Below are positions 25,461 to 37,103 of a stretch of DNA of 64,000 nucleotides, one piece after another (the stretch's first letter is position 1; every line of letters begins with the position of its first letter). The position numbers and the translations under genes are program-made. The stretch lies in contig JARZZO010000013.1 in NCBI GenBank assembly GCA_030544215.1, positions 49,061,196 through 49,125,195 on the forward strand, given 5' to 3'. The stretch comes from Zantedeschia hybrid cultivar (Eukaryota; Streptophyta; Magnoliopsida; Alismatales; Araceae). The notes beneath the pieces are model-generated. The model was not told the origin of the DNA. It was given only the letters and a program-made list of their open reading frames with translations, and searched no databases.

Positions 25461-25799
25461 GTATCCAAGTGTATTTTAAATTATAATTATAATATTATGC
25501 TCTTAGTTGTATTTAAATATTCTATGTCATATCAGTAAACTGAAAAAATCTACAACGGAAAAAAAATTATAGGTTATGACGTGACAAATCTAGACTGACG
25601 AACTTACTATACATGTGTCATTTCTACATTGATTACTGTTGGCATTCAGTACAACCTTGGAATGAGAAGAACCATAGTCATTTTTAAAACACTGGTAAAA
25701 GCACAAGGGAACCTGCAAGGAGCGAGGACTATTGGACTATATGCACGAAAGTCCTCATATTCCAATTAGACAATCCCTTTGTTTCACGAGTGCGGCTTG

Positions 25800-25923
25800 G
25801 TGCACACCCATGCGTGGGGGTGTGCGCGCACATTGCACACTGATAGGCACGCGTGGTGGGTCCCACCCGAGGGCACCTATCAACGCTCGGTGTGCGCCCA
25901 CACCCCGATGCGCAGTTGTGCAC
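25800..25923. repeat. GC-rich foldback repeat with about 60-bp arms
   Basis: The two halves are imperfect inverted copies, with GTGCACA outside and GATAGG near the centre on both arms. A convincing target duplication was not found, so its mobile nature is unproven. Confidence 0.6.
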
Positions 25924-25987
25924 TGAGTGTTCCCCTTCTTTCACTGCTTCCTGCGCCAATCCCTCCACATAGTGGCGTTAAGTCCAG

Positions 25988-26157
25988 GTCCTATAAGTGC
26001 ACGTTTGGTTGGAACTCTGTAAGTGCAAGGAAGGGGAGGGGAACTTTTCAAAGAAATCTCTCAATGGGAGGGGGAAACGTATCACATAAAGGGGTATTTT
26101 GAAAAAGTTCCTACTCCGCACTATTTGAATCAAGTCCAAACCTACACTTAGAGGATC
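25988..26157. repeat. MITE-like repeat, related to 33698-33885
   Basis: The left end shares AAGTGCA-GTTTGG-TGGAACTC, then AAGTGCA and CTTTTCAAA-AA with the element at 33698. The inside contains a TCTCTCAATGGGA stretch like that copy's TCTCATGGGGAATGGGA. It lies directly 3' of the UGT pseudogene. Exact limits are uncertain. Confidence 0.45.
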
Positions 26158-27012
26158 TCTATTCAGCGGCGTTCAGCCAAATCTGCTCCACCCACTCTCT
26201 CCCCCTCCCCCATGACCAGGTTCAGGCACCGCCACAGCTCCGCTGCCTCCATCATCCCCGCCGCACCCACCTTTGCCCGAACTCCTGTCCCCCATTTTAC
26301 CTTCACCAGCCGCATGTTGGTTGGCTGATCCACCCACTGCAACAGGCCCATGATGCGCACACTGCACATCAGGCTCTCCAGCATGGAGTTCCACGCACAA
26401 TGGCTGATGAAGCACCCCACCGCTCGGTGAGACAACACCTCCAACTGTAAGCACCACTCCACCGCCATTACATGTCCTTCGCCTTGCTCAATCACCCCCT
26501 CTCGATGCCACCTCACCACCCACAGGTACGGCCGCTCGCTCGTCTCTAGTGCGTGCGAGATCTCCTGGCGCTGCAACATTGGTAGCACCGAGTAGCTCCC
26601 AAAGGAGACATACACCATCGATTGGTCTGGCTGCGAGTCCAACCATCCCATGTAGTGCTCCTTGGCATCAAGATGGAACAGGTCACTTCTATAGGCGGTG
26701 TCATCCCTGTCGATGTTGTCCGTGAAAGCCGAGGGGAGAGCGGGCCTGACCGAGATGAGTTCGACCAAGTATACCATTCGGTGCTGGTTGGGCTCTAGGT
26801 CCTCAAAGGTGTTCACTAGGACTATCAGCTTGGACGCCTTCCCCTTGTGGATCTATCTGTCAAGGGATCAGAAGGCCCCCTCCACCCAAGGGAGGAAGAT
26901 GTCATCGTCTAGAGATTTTGAGGTGAGGAGGGAAGGGAGGTCACGGATGAGGAGAGGTGGGAGCCCCGGCAGATCCACCAGGAAGTAGGGCTCCTCGCAG
27001 TGAGAGGCAATG

Positions 27013-29092
27013 TGTAAGGATTAAGGTTTCGGATCTAGTTATCGGGTCAGTTCGGGGTCGGATCCCTTAGTTTGGGCCCTGGTGGGGCTGAGACTTAATA
27101 TCTTTTTCGCGTCGAACTTGCTCGACACGGTTCAAACGGCGTCCAGCTAGGTGAACGTGTTTTAGGCTGTGCTACGTGGGCTACACGTGGGCTAGCCTTG
27201 GGACGCGAGAGTACGGCCCCGGTCATATCTTCTGAATGGCGTCTTGGATGGACGACGCCATTTAGAGTACGACCATGATCTGTCAGTGTACGGCCCGGTC
27301 TTGTCATCTGAAAGACGTCGGACTTGAACGACGCGTTTTACCCAGCTTCTGTTTGACCCGCGAACCCTCCCTCATTTTCCTCATTCTCTCCTTTCTCTTC
27401 TCTCTCCTCTCTTCCCTCCGATCTCCGGCGACCCCTCCCCCTCTCCTTGCTTTCCTCCCTCCATTCCTCCTCTCCCTCCACTCCATTAACCTACCAACTT
27501 CCTCCGCTACCACCACCACTTCCTCCGCGGCGCACGGCATCCACGGCGGTACCGGCGGCAGCATGTGGCGAGGTGGGTTGGAGCTAGGAGGAGTTCGAGT
27601 AACCGGTAGGGTGACGATCCCTGCTGTATTTCGTTTAAAAGCATATTTTTCCCGCTTTGAAGCATATTTAGGTTAAATATGTTTATGAGACTTTTGGGGT
27701 GAAAATATTAAAGGCATATAATGAGAAATTGGGTGTTTTAATGGGTATTTAGATTCTTCTCCTCCTTCTCCACTATGTTTGTGTTTTTTTCACGATTTGG
27801 GAGAGGAAATTCCACCCCGTGGATTGGGGGAAGACGGAAGAAGAACCTGTCTGTGAAGGTTGAATGACGTCGGGGGACAGCGACGTCTTTTAGAAACGCG
27901 GCTTCCACCCACGACGCGATTTGACCCGAATAACAGACTCTGTCTCTGGAACTGAATGGCGTCCAAGAACAGCAACGCCATTTGAATAGCGTCATCCGTG
28001 AACGACGCGTTTTAGGTCATCTCCCGAGACCATATTTCACATGAACCAGTTTAAGGATCTTGAATGACGTCGACCTTGGGCGACACGATTCAAGCCAGAA
28101 TTCCATTAATCCATATAATTAATATGTGTTTACATTGTTAGATAGTTTAGTTAATTGCATGCTTATAAATGTACTCGATGATATTGGATTCTATGTGATC
28201 GGATCGCACCGTGTTGTGTTTTATGCGATCGTGGGCCTAGAGTGACAGTTGTTAGCACTTAGGCACCCTGTGTCGGTGTAGGAGTGACACGACGTCGGTG
28301 TGGAAGTGACGGGGTGACGCCTAGAAAGAGGGTCACCTGGTGTACCCTGGGGTATTGCTAGTACCGGTGTGGGAGTGGTACATTCGGAGTGTCACTCGTA
28401 CTGGGGGAAGCAGAACCGCCTGGAGCCTGTCAGGCCGGAGTAGCCAGCGCGCTATCCGAAGGGTTGTTGTTTGGTTTCAGTGGGTCGGAGTTTCTTGCGT
28501 TCGGCCGTGTGGTTGGCGTGTTTTACCGAGACGCTGGTTGTGGGCTCCGTGGTAGCATGATTTTCATATTTGTGTATGTTATATTTCGACTGCATGTGTT
28601 TTATATCAAAATCTAGGAATTATGTTTACTGATTTACTTGCTTAAATTATCTGTAATTGCGTTACTACACTTGTGGATGCGTGAGTAGATGGTGGGGATC
28701 GAAGGATCCCTACTAAGTCTTTTCGACGAGACTCACCCCTGCGGTTTTCAGGTGAAGGTTCCAGGCAGGCGTAGCGAGGAGAGCGTTGCTTTGGGTCGCG
28801 CGCCAGTAGCAGTTGTTCCGGGGTATGCCCCGATGTAGTTGTCATTTTATTTTCTGGCCTATATGCTTAATTATTTCTTTTCAATTGGAGTATGTGATTA
28901 TTTGCTAAGTCGAGTCGCATTGTAATAATTTTTAATTCTTGCACTTCAGTTTTAATTCAATGCGATGTGAATGTTTAGCTTAGTTTATTATTTATTTCCC
29001 AGACTTACCTAGATCCTGGTTTAACTCCAAATTAATGATTCGGTACCCATTTAGTAATCGGATCCCCGATTATAGGGTGGCGGGTCGTTACA
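27013..29092 (-). mobile_element. LTR-type insertion (2,080 bp, probable solo LTR) in the UGT pseudogene
   Basis: A perfect 5-bp target duplication CAATG flanks it (27008-27012 and 29093-29097). On the minus strand it begins TGTAACGACCCGCCACC and ends CCTTAATCCTTACA, with TGTAA/TTACA termini. No gag or pol domain is present, so it is a long solo LTR or a short internally deleted element. It carries an array of about nine palindrome units of about 32 bp (27104-28093), listed separately. Confidence 0.8.
27104..28093. repeat. Array of ~32-bp imperfect palindromes with CGTC/GACG cores
   Basis: Units lie at about 27106, 27134, 27234, 27310, 27862, 27893, 27954, 27984 and 28062. The common form is GAATGRCGTC, an 8-12 base variable spacer, then ACGACGC or ACGCC followed by ATTT or TTTTA. 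The arms are complementary, while the spacers differ between units, so selection or recurrent duplication has kept the arms alike. Confidence 0.7.
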
Positions 29093-30051
29093 CAATGAGT
29101 TCGGAATAACTGTGGAAGTAGTGGTAGAAGATGCTGAAGATAGTGGCGGGCTGGATCCAATGGAGAACCAAGGGCACGCCGAGCTCATGTGCCATGTCAA
29201 CGGCCCAAGGGACGAGCAGCTCATAGACAATGCAGGTGACGGGGTGGCCCTTGGTGGCAAGGCTGTGGGTGAGCTCAACAAATGTCCAGCAGCCGATGCT
29301 CACCTAACACATGAAATGGTGTAGGTCGATGTTGTCCAAGCTGGCGACGCTGTCATCATACTCGCCGATGGAGTACGAGGAGTAGTTGAGGACGGCGGCG
29401 GCAACTCTGAGCAGGGAAAAGGGAGATGCGGCGTTGGTGGTAGACGGCGGTGGACATGGTGGCACAGGTGCCAAGGCGAGGGATATGCTTGGCTAGCTGC
29501 AAGGTGGGGTTGACGTGGCCCTGTCTGGATAGGCCACCAGCAAGAGGTGAGGGCGGTGTTGTTGCTGCTGCTGTGCTTCGCCCTCCATTGGTGGGTGCAT
29601 ACGTGTTTGTGCGTGTAGGTCGTATGCTCGTAGCTCTGGCGGTGCACAAAAGTACTTTGCATTGGATCCGCTCTAAGCATGGTACCTTGTTGATGCGATG
29701 TCTCCTTTCTTAAAGGAGCTTGTGGATCCTCCGCAGGTGGAACAAAGGTATAAGGACCCCTCATTCTTTGGTCCCCATCGTTGTGGAAGGAAATACTCCA
29801 TCCTCTCTTTCTTTCTCTCTCACCTTTGTTTCATCACTGTGGAAATACTCCATCTCGTGCATGAAAGGTAACTATAATTATCTCTTTCTAGATCTGTCTT
29901 ACTCTTCTAAGAACAAGAGAGGAGATAAATATGAGTGGTAAGAAACGAGAGATAAAACAAAGAGAGAGGTTTGAAAAATGAGATAGAGAGATGTTAAGAT
30001 ATGAGAGGGATTTTGTGTAAGGCCGATGCTAGGTGAATGCTAGTGACTCAC
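29093..30051. other. UGT pseudogene 5' part and upstream DNA
   Basis: Up to 29588 this is the N-terminal half of the UGT pseudogene. Beyond that it is the former UGT upstream region, with CT-rich tracts near 29790-29830 and no further gene. Confidence 0.5.
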
Positions 30052-31391
30052 TGTGAGTACTTAGAATAACAGTGTGATAATCATGAAATATCTAGGTTAT
30101 TTAGTGCAAATTAAACCTATTAAAAACAGAAACTAAGTGCTGTGACCGTCAGAAACTTTTAACTAAAAAGTTTCAAAATAGGGTTTTGATCGCCTACCTG
30201 TTTGAATGCGGAAAATTCTGAGCTCTTGGTTCCCCTCCCTCAGCCGGCTGAAGAAAGAGAGCCTTTCTTTGCTTTTTGTTCTTGCTGTTGAATTTGAAGT
30301 TGAGGATCGTCCAGAAATCCTTTGATTTGAGCTTGATTTACTCTCCTTTTGATTCTCTTTGCATGAAAGATGGAAATAGAAATAAAAAGACAACGATGAG
30401 AACTTTAAACAAAAGCAGCATCTATACTAATCATGATGTTAAGCATGTAATTGAATAGCAAACTTACTTGTTTTAATGGCTTTTGAAACTCCTTAATCAA
30501 GTAGGTTTTGAAAGGATGAAGGTGTTGTGTGTGTTTGCATGAAGTGAATGATGAATGAATGTAGAATTAAATGAAATAAAGATGCAAATACAGAAATGAA
30601 AAACTTATGCCCAATGATTGAATTCTTGAGTTGGATGAAGAATTTTGAAAGGACGCCGACTTCTGGGAATGACAGTACTTCAGCGTTCCGACGTTGTTGC
30701 TTTGATCTTCAACTCGCTATCGCTCCAATGATTCTCAACTCAAGATTATGCTTAACATTCAACTAACTCAACATTGTTACCCATTGAATATACAAGGTAT
30801 TTATAGACTTCTTCTGCGTTCGTGATTAACATGGAAAAATCTTCGAGATTTATCCATCTTAACCGACAGATAAGTACAGATTAATTCATCTTTATCTGTA
30901 ATTATCTAAAACGCGTCAGCAATCCCAGACGCCTTTCAGATTAATTAAGATAAGGATAAACATCCGGAAAAATTTATCTTTATCTTTATTAGCTAAAACG
31001 CGTCCACATGTGTAGACGTCTTTTACTCTAATTAAGATAAGGATAAACATTCGGAAGAGAAGTTAAAATAGCTTAGGAAACTTAAAACGCTTCAATACTT
31101 ACAGACGCCTTTTAGCTAATTAATCAACTGATTAAAATTCAAATTTAAAGGCTAAAATAAGAATAAACTCTAAATGGCGTCCACATGGGTAGACGTCTTT
31201 TAGACTTCTCCATATTTTAACTGAAATTTGAGTTAAAATCAATTCAATTGATTAACTTAAATATGTCTGTTTGACCCGACACTTAAAAAGATCAATAAAA
31301 ATTAATTAATAATTAATTATCAGACCATTCTGAGGTATTATTATATGATATGAAATTTACTCGAAATGATGTCAAAATTAGCGTGTCTACA
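30052..31391 (-). mobile_element. Solo LTR (1,340 bp) with 5-bp target duplication
   Basis: A perfect target duplication CTCAC flanks it (30047-30051 and 31392-31396). The plus strand starts TGTGAGTACTT and ends GCGTGTCTACA; the minus strand begins TGTAGACACGC as many plant LTRs do. There are no coding domains. Four palindrome units of about 32 bp lie at 30906-30940, 30994-31025, 31083-31114 and 31171-31202, with arms TAAAACGCGTC and GACGTCTTTTA. Confidence 0.8.
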
Positions 31392-33234
31392 CTCACCTTG
31401 ACATTTGGAGGAAGAATTTTCATAGGTTACGTATAAGATCAATTAAGTACTCTATATTTTTTTCCTTTCTCTTAATTAGATTTTGGAATCCAACACACCA
31501 GAAAGAGAATTATTTGAATAACGTGGTTGATGGCGAGATTATCACGTTGGTGAAGACATACTCGTCGCGCAGCAGTGTTCATAGTAATAGGATTATCATC
31601 GTCATGTGGGGAGGTTACCAAAGTCTCCTACGAAGTTCCATGTGGCAAGATCCAAGGGGCAGGTGGTACCCCAAGGAGAGAGATATCGAGAAAAGAGGCT
31701 TTATAAAGAAAGAGGGGGAGGGAGAGAGGAAGAAGCATCAGCATTCGACTCTCATCTCTTGGACCCCTCTCTTATAGATGTGGGTCTCTCACGAACACTA
31801 CAACTCTTGGACTCCTCTTTTCACATGGAGAGGGATTCCTCTGAATCTGGTCTAGATCCATCCACCAATGTGGATGCTAGAGTTCGAACTCAATACGAAG
31901 TCTGTTCTACATCTCCTACTCGGATATATTGGTCATCACATAATTCTCCATCATATCTCATGTAACACTCCTTTCATACAGGAAAATGGCGTGTGTGATT
32001 AGACAAGAAATATCTAACAGTGAGGAGTGATACATTAAGTCACCTCCTGACTAACATAACACTACAACTCCAAGCCTTGTCATATACCATAAACCACAAG
32101 CTCACACCAACTCAAACTGATATGATCTTTCTAAGATCTCTGTCTTAACCTCTTAAACAATGAGTCCACACTCATGGTTGTCTTGGACACATCCAACATA
32201 ATTGTCCGAGCAATGAGTCAAAACATGACAAGTATGATATAAGGTGCATTTTCCTATGTCACACATGCAATCTATTTTTATCTGACTACTTTCCTAAACA
32301 CGTTCTGTTGGATCGGATGACTTATGGTCCTTAAATAATAAGTTAAAGTAGTATCATCAAGTATGCACTTCATGACAAGATACATAATCTCAAAAGATAT
32401 AGAGAAAAATAGATGTTCACATAGTAATAAAGTAAGGATTCGTTTAATCACTCCTCTAATAGGCATCAAAATAGCACATATAGTATGATTTGTATGTCAT
32501 AGTGGAGCCATAAACAACATATGCCATGCTTTTTCCATACAAATTTGTAACACTGCCCTCCACTAAGTGCATCTAGGTTGTCCACATGACTCTCGTCGTA
32601 TTTGACTATAACAAATTATATAAAAAAAAATCTATGTTTAACTGATTTTCTATTAGTCTCATCTTAGTCATCCGCTAGTGATAAACTGAATTACGTGATA
32701 AATTTACGTTAGAAGTAATAAAACTGAACTACCTAAGAATGATAAAATTGGACTTTAAAAGTGATAAAAATATGACTACAAGTGATAATTTCGAAAATTT
32801 AGAAGTGAAAAGTATAGGCGGGAAGTGATAAACTGGGAGGTGGTTAGATTAAAGGGAAATGAATAGATTATCTTTTTTAAATGACGGAAATGAATCGATT
32901 ACCTCCTTTAAACAGACTGTCACAAGGCTTGAACTTTCACTTTCTCTCCACTCAAAAAAGTCAAAAAAATAGAAAAATAAACGGGACAGGTGATGAGAAG
33001 AGATAAAGTGTTACAATCTATCTCAATCTTTCTACACCGTATGGGGTGCAGTAAGTATTACTCAATAAAAAAATATCCTTCTTTACATATATTTACAGAT
33101 ATATTTAATGCATATCCTAACTGCGAGTTTTACTAAATTTACTCCGACCATTACCTACAGAATTTGAAAGATGGACTTCCAAAATTTGCATACATCGCGT
33201 GGGTCAAAGACGGGGAAAAGTTAAGGATCTCTTG
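31392..33234. other. Intergenic DNA without a recognised gene
   Basis: AT-rich sequence. A GGTGCAGTAAGTATTACTC stretch near 33036-33055 looks like one end of the GAGTAATACT-type foldback family. No coding signal is supported. Confidence 0.45.
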
Positions 33235-33405
33235 AACGTGTCCCAAAAATCACATGCATACGGAGAAAACACGATATAAAACCGCATGGCCGCCTTGCAA
33301 GACCGGTCAAATCACAAATGGACCTTCTCTTTACAAATGGATATGATTGTGATCAGTCGCCAGCCCATATGCGCACATACTTGCCATAATACATAATACT
33401 CTCAC
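33235..33405. repeat. Segment duplicated downstream of two UGT genes
   Basis: This stretch resembles 62535-62800: both share TCACRTGCATACG-GGAGA, a following ACCGGTCAAA/ACCAGCCAAA with CTACAAA or ATCACAAA, and end near TATGATTGTGA. Each lies on the 3' side of a UGT75-like gene, so it is probably old flanking DNA carried along when the gene was duplicated. Confidence 0.5.
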
Positions 33406-33697
33406 TGTACAGATTGCAGCAAATATAAGAAAGGAATTTTTTTTTTTTTTATCAAATCCTACAGGCTAATTTCCAATTGGATGAATTCAAAATTTTTTAA
33501 AAATTAAAAAACTCAAGCTATTAAAGATATTTTTTTACCATACTGGAATTTGATTTTTATTTTTTTTAATGTCGTCTGAGTGGAGATAAGCATGTACAGA
33601 TACATAGGACTTATTGTACCTGACCTAAAATGTTTCAAAAAAAAAATTGTTTTACATTTGCTGCAATGCTCCGCTGTGTTGCAGGCTTACAACAAGG

Positions 33698-33885
33698 AGT
33701 TCAGATTCTCTAAGTGCAAATGTGGATGGAACTCAGCAAGTACAGAGTGAGGATTTTTCAAAACAACCTTTCTCATGGATCTTTTCCCATTCCCCATGAG
33801 AGATTTTCTTGAAAAAAGCACCTTCCTTCCTTTGCGCTTGTCAAATCCCCTCTTCACTTGCACTTACAGTAGGATAGAGATCGTT
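33698..33885. repeat. Foldback MITE-like repeat
   Basis: The left end has CTAAGTGCAAATG and the right end, inverted, has CTGTAAGTGCAAGTG; inner blocks AAAACAACCTTTCTCATGG and its inverse-like counterpart pair. A related copy is at 25988-26157. Confidence 0.5.
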
Positions 33886-34264
33886 TGCTCCGCCTTCCTA
33901 CTCTATAAAATACACTATAAAATCTAATTAGGACAAGTGGCACTAAAAATTCAGTTAGAAAAACATGTTCTCCCGTGCACCACTAGCAACGACAGGAAAG
34001 ATGAAATCGGTAACCATTTCGCTTTGGGAACCTGCTCCTCAGGTCCTCTTTCCCCCGATATTCCCTTTCTCTCCCACTCAGAATTTTATATCAAGAGAAA
34101 TGCTAGTTGTACTAAAATAGTTGACTTAAAATGATCCCCCTATCTCTTTTGGCCACCTAGAAAAACCCACAACTCCATTGTCCCGTTATTAAATAAGTTA
34201 CAACATCATTCGCGCATCAGTACTCATGAACGGGTCCGATTTAAAAAGATAATAAAAAATTTAT

Positions 34265-34470
34265 CATGATGCACTCGAGAACTTCAACATACTCTCAAGC
34301 TCTCTAAGATGCGCTCATGTGGTGCTCTAATGCTCTCGAGCGCATCAGAGCACTCTCGAGAGTGCATCCTAGAACGCTCGGGCGCATGCTAAAGCTCTCA
34401 AGTGCATCAAGGTGCTCTCCAGAGCATGATGCCTCAGGAGCTTCAACATGCTCTCGAGCGCTCGAGATCG
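34265..34470. repeat. Degenerate short repeat cluster GCTCTCGAG-GCAT
   Basis: About eight loosely spaced units of the form GCTCTCGAGYGCAT or CTCTCAAGNGCAT occur on the plus strand, several containing a CTCGAG palindrome. It looks like an eroded tandem repeat with units of roughly 15-25 bp. Confidence 0.55.
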
Positions 34471-35656
34471 TAGCGGTAAATTTTTTTAGGTCCCTCTTCA
34501 TGTGTGGTTGACTTCGAGTGCAGTACACATTGGGACAGTAGGCATGTGAACTTTTCAAGTGACTAAAGAAGATAAGAGAAATGCAGTTGAACAAGCATTT
34601 CTCTTATCTCAAATGGGAACCCATCCTTAAGAATTTACTATGACCACAGACACTCCATTCCTTCTGACGCTGAGTCAATCAATCTACCGCTATGCACAAG
34701 ACAAGTCAGCATGCCCCATTCTCACTTGGACCATGGATATTTTTATGAGCACTGCTACGGTGACGGGAGATTTTATCCAGTTTTTTTATCCCTTCTAAGG
34801 AAGAACACAGGTTAAAGAGGTTTTTTGCAAAATTATAGGAGTTTTTTTGCAAAATTATAGGAGAGTGGTTAATGATGGAAACTTATCCCACATATCCACG
34901 TCAGCTGGATAAGAAAGACGGGAAACATATCCAGTCTGCCTAGCAGTTTCCTATTTTTATTGTTGCCTATTGTTGTTATTCTGAACCTTGCATGTCCATT
35001 GTTTAAAAATTATTTCTATTTTCATATTCGTTACTTACTCCATGTCTATAAAAAGATCTTTCTCGAGACTGAAGATTAAAAACTAGTAAAATTACATATA
35101 GATAAAAATAAAAAAAACTACATTGTTAATATTAAAAATTGATTATCTCATGATTCAGATGCTGCAAAGTAGGACGTGTTCACCACATATCATGTAAGGC
35201 TTAACAGGTATGTCCAAAAAACTATAAGATATAATTAAATTTTAACCCTTAAAATATAACATATTTACAAACAACATCTCTAATATAATTATTTATTTAT
35301 AAACTCTCACAATTCTCTTAAATTGATATAAGGAATGTTAAAAAAAATTCCTAAAAGTGTTACGAAAAATCACCTCAATTTTTTTTTAAATAAGTTGAAA
35401 TTATAAGATTTTTTTTATAAATAATCAAATTAATAAGAAATATTTATAATATCAAAAAAGTTGATACTTCAAAAGCCTTTTCGGTCTTTCCCGTTTTCAC
35501 CTGCGGTGCGTTCTCTAATCTGAATTTCTAGTGCCACATGTTCTAAACTTCCAATCAGATTTAGTGGTATATTTTGTAAAGTAGGAAGGTGGAACAGTTC
35601 AATCCATGACAGCAACCGGACTCTACAGCAAATAAATAATACTCAACGTGGCGTTC

Positions 35657-37103
35657 TCACGTGGACCCGGAGTGAGCGTGGACGAAAGCCCTCAGATTCA
35701 GATCCGAGGATCCTCCATGCCTCGCCGCTTCCTGCGCTCTCTCCCTCCACGCCACTGCGTTCCGCCGGATCTGCTCCCCCCTCTTCCCTTCCCCCATCAC
35801 CAGGTCCAGGCACCGCTGCAGCTCCGCCGCCTCCAGCAAGCCCTCCGCCCCCGCTTCCGCCCGCACCCCCGTCCCCCACTCCGCCTCCGTCAGCCTCGTG
35901 TTGGTGGCCTGGTCCGTCCACTGCGGCAGGCCCACGGTGGGCACGCCGCACGCAAGGCTCTCCAGCGTGGAACTCCAGCGTGGAGTTCCACCCGCAGTGG
36001 GTGACGAAGCAACCCACCGCCCAGTGCGCTAACACCTCCACCTGCGAGCACCACTCCAGCACCATCCCCCGCCCGTCTTCCCGCTCCGCCACTTCCTCCC
36101 GGTTCCCCCTCGCGATCCACAGGTACGGCCGCCCGCTCGCCTCCAGCGCCCGCGAGATCTCCTGTCGCTGCAACGCCGGCAGCACCGTGTAGCTCCCGAA
36201 GGAGACATACACTACCGACCGGTCCGGCTGCGAGTCAAGCCACTCCGTGTAGCGCTTCTTGGCGTCTACCTGGAGCAGGCCGCTGTCGAAGGCAGTGTCC
36301 TCCCGGTCGACGCCGTCCGTGAAGGCCGAGGGGAGGACTGGCCCGACCGGGACGAGTTCGACAGAATCCACCACCCGGAGCTGGTCGGGCTCCAGCTCCT
36401 CAAAGGTGTTGACCAGCACTGTCAGCTTGGACGCCTTCCCCTCGCAGATCTGGCCGTCCAGGGACCGGAAGAGCTCCTCTCTCACGGCGAGGAAGATGAC
36501 GTCGTCCCGTGATTTTGAGGTGAGCAAGGAAGGGAGGTCACGGATGACGAGGAGTGGCAGCCCTGGCAGATCCACCGGGAAGAAGGGCTCCTCTCGGTGG
36601 GAAGAAATAAGGTTGGCGTACCCATGGAAGTAGTAGTAGTAGACGCCGAAGACGGTGGCAGCCTGGATCCAGTAGAACGCGGAGGGCACGCTGAGGTCGC
36701 TCGCCACGTCGGCGGCCCAGGGGACGAGCTTCTCGTATACGACGCAGGTGACGGGGCTGCCCTCGGCAGCAAGGCCGCGGGCGAGCTCAGCAAGGGTCCG
36801 CTTGCCGATGGTCTTCAGCTGGCGCATGAAGTGCTTTTGGTCGATGCTGTCCCAGCTTGCTGTGCCATCATCGTACTCGCCGACGGAGTAGGGGGAGTAG
36901 CTGAGGAGGGGCGGCGTCGACCCGGAGCGGAGAGTGGGAAATATGCGTCGGTGGAAGGAGACGGCTGTGGAGAAGGTGACGCGGGCGCCGAGGCGGGCGA
37001 GGCGTTTGGCCAACTGCAGGGTCGGGTTGACGTGGCCCTGCGCTGGGAAGGACACCACCAGGAAGTGAAGGCGGTGCTGCTGCGGCTGTGGTCGGACCTC
37101 CAT
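35657..37103 (-). pseudogene. UGT75-like glycosyltransferase with a frameshift in the PSPG box
   Basis: The single-exon gene starts at the ATG at 37101-37103; an upstream in-frame ATG at 37166 would add 21 residues lacking in the family. FPAQGHVNP at 20-27 holds the catalytic histidine. The N-terminal domain and the start of the PSPG box (EWCSQVEVL, then THCGWNSTLE) are intact. A 13-bp tandem duplication (35962-35974 and 35975-35987) then shifts the frame, so the rest of the sugar-donor site is lost in a stretch of unrelated residues. The correct C-terminus (GVP-like TVGLPQWTDQ onward) is still open in the other frame down to 35657. With one unit removed the enzyme would be of normal length, about 475 residues. 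It may be a recent pseudogene, a null allele or an assembly error. Confidence 0.88.

Larger units (their letters stand above)
26163..29588 (-). pseudogene. UGT75-like glycosyltransferase pseudogene split by an LTR-type insertion
   Basis: The N-terminal half is at 29093-29588 and the C-terminal half at 26163-27012, separated by a 2.08 kb insertion at 27013-29092. UGT75 enzymes move glucose from UDP-glucose to small acceptors in the cytosol. The start is the ATG at 29586-29588. A frameshift follows in the PxQGHVNP region that holds the catalytic histidine, there are stops near 29312 and 26850, and the end is truncated. The PSPG box at about 26330-26460 has lost key residues: HCGWNS is HCAWNS and the GVP motif is gone. 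Across the insertion point the reading frame (FHSYSELI then ASHCEEPYF) is continuous once one target copy is removed, so the gene was intact at that spot when the insertion occurred. Confidence 0.9.
33406..35642. other. DNA separating the second UGT gene from its old 3' flank
   Basis: In the UGT copy at 62844 the matching flank ends about 40 bp from the gene, whereas here about 2.2 kb intervenes. The stretch holds a MITE-like foldback at 33698-33885 and a degenerate short repeat at 34265-34470. No gene is seen. Confidence 0.45.

Noticed and set aside
26173..26457. Second frame in the UGT pseudogene C-terminus
   Set aside because: It is the shifted frame of the same PSPG region and not a separate gene.
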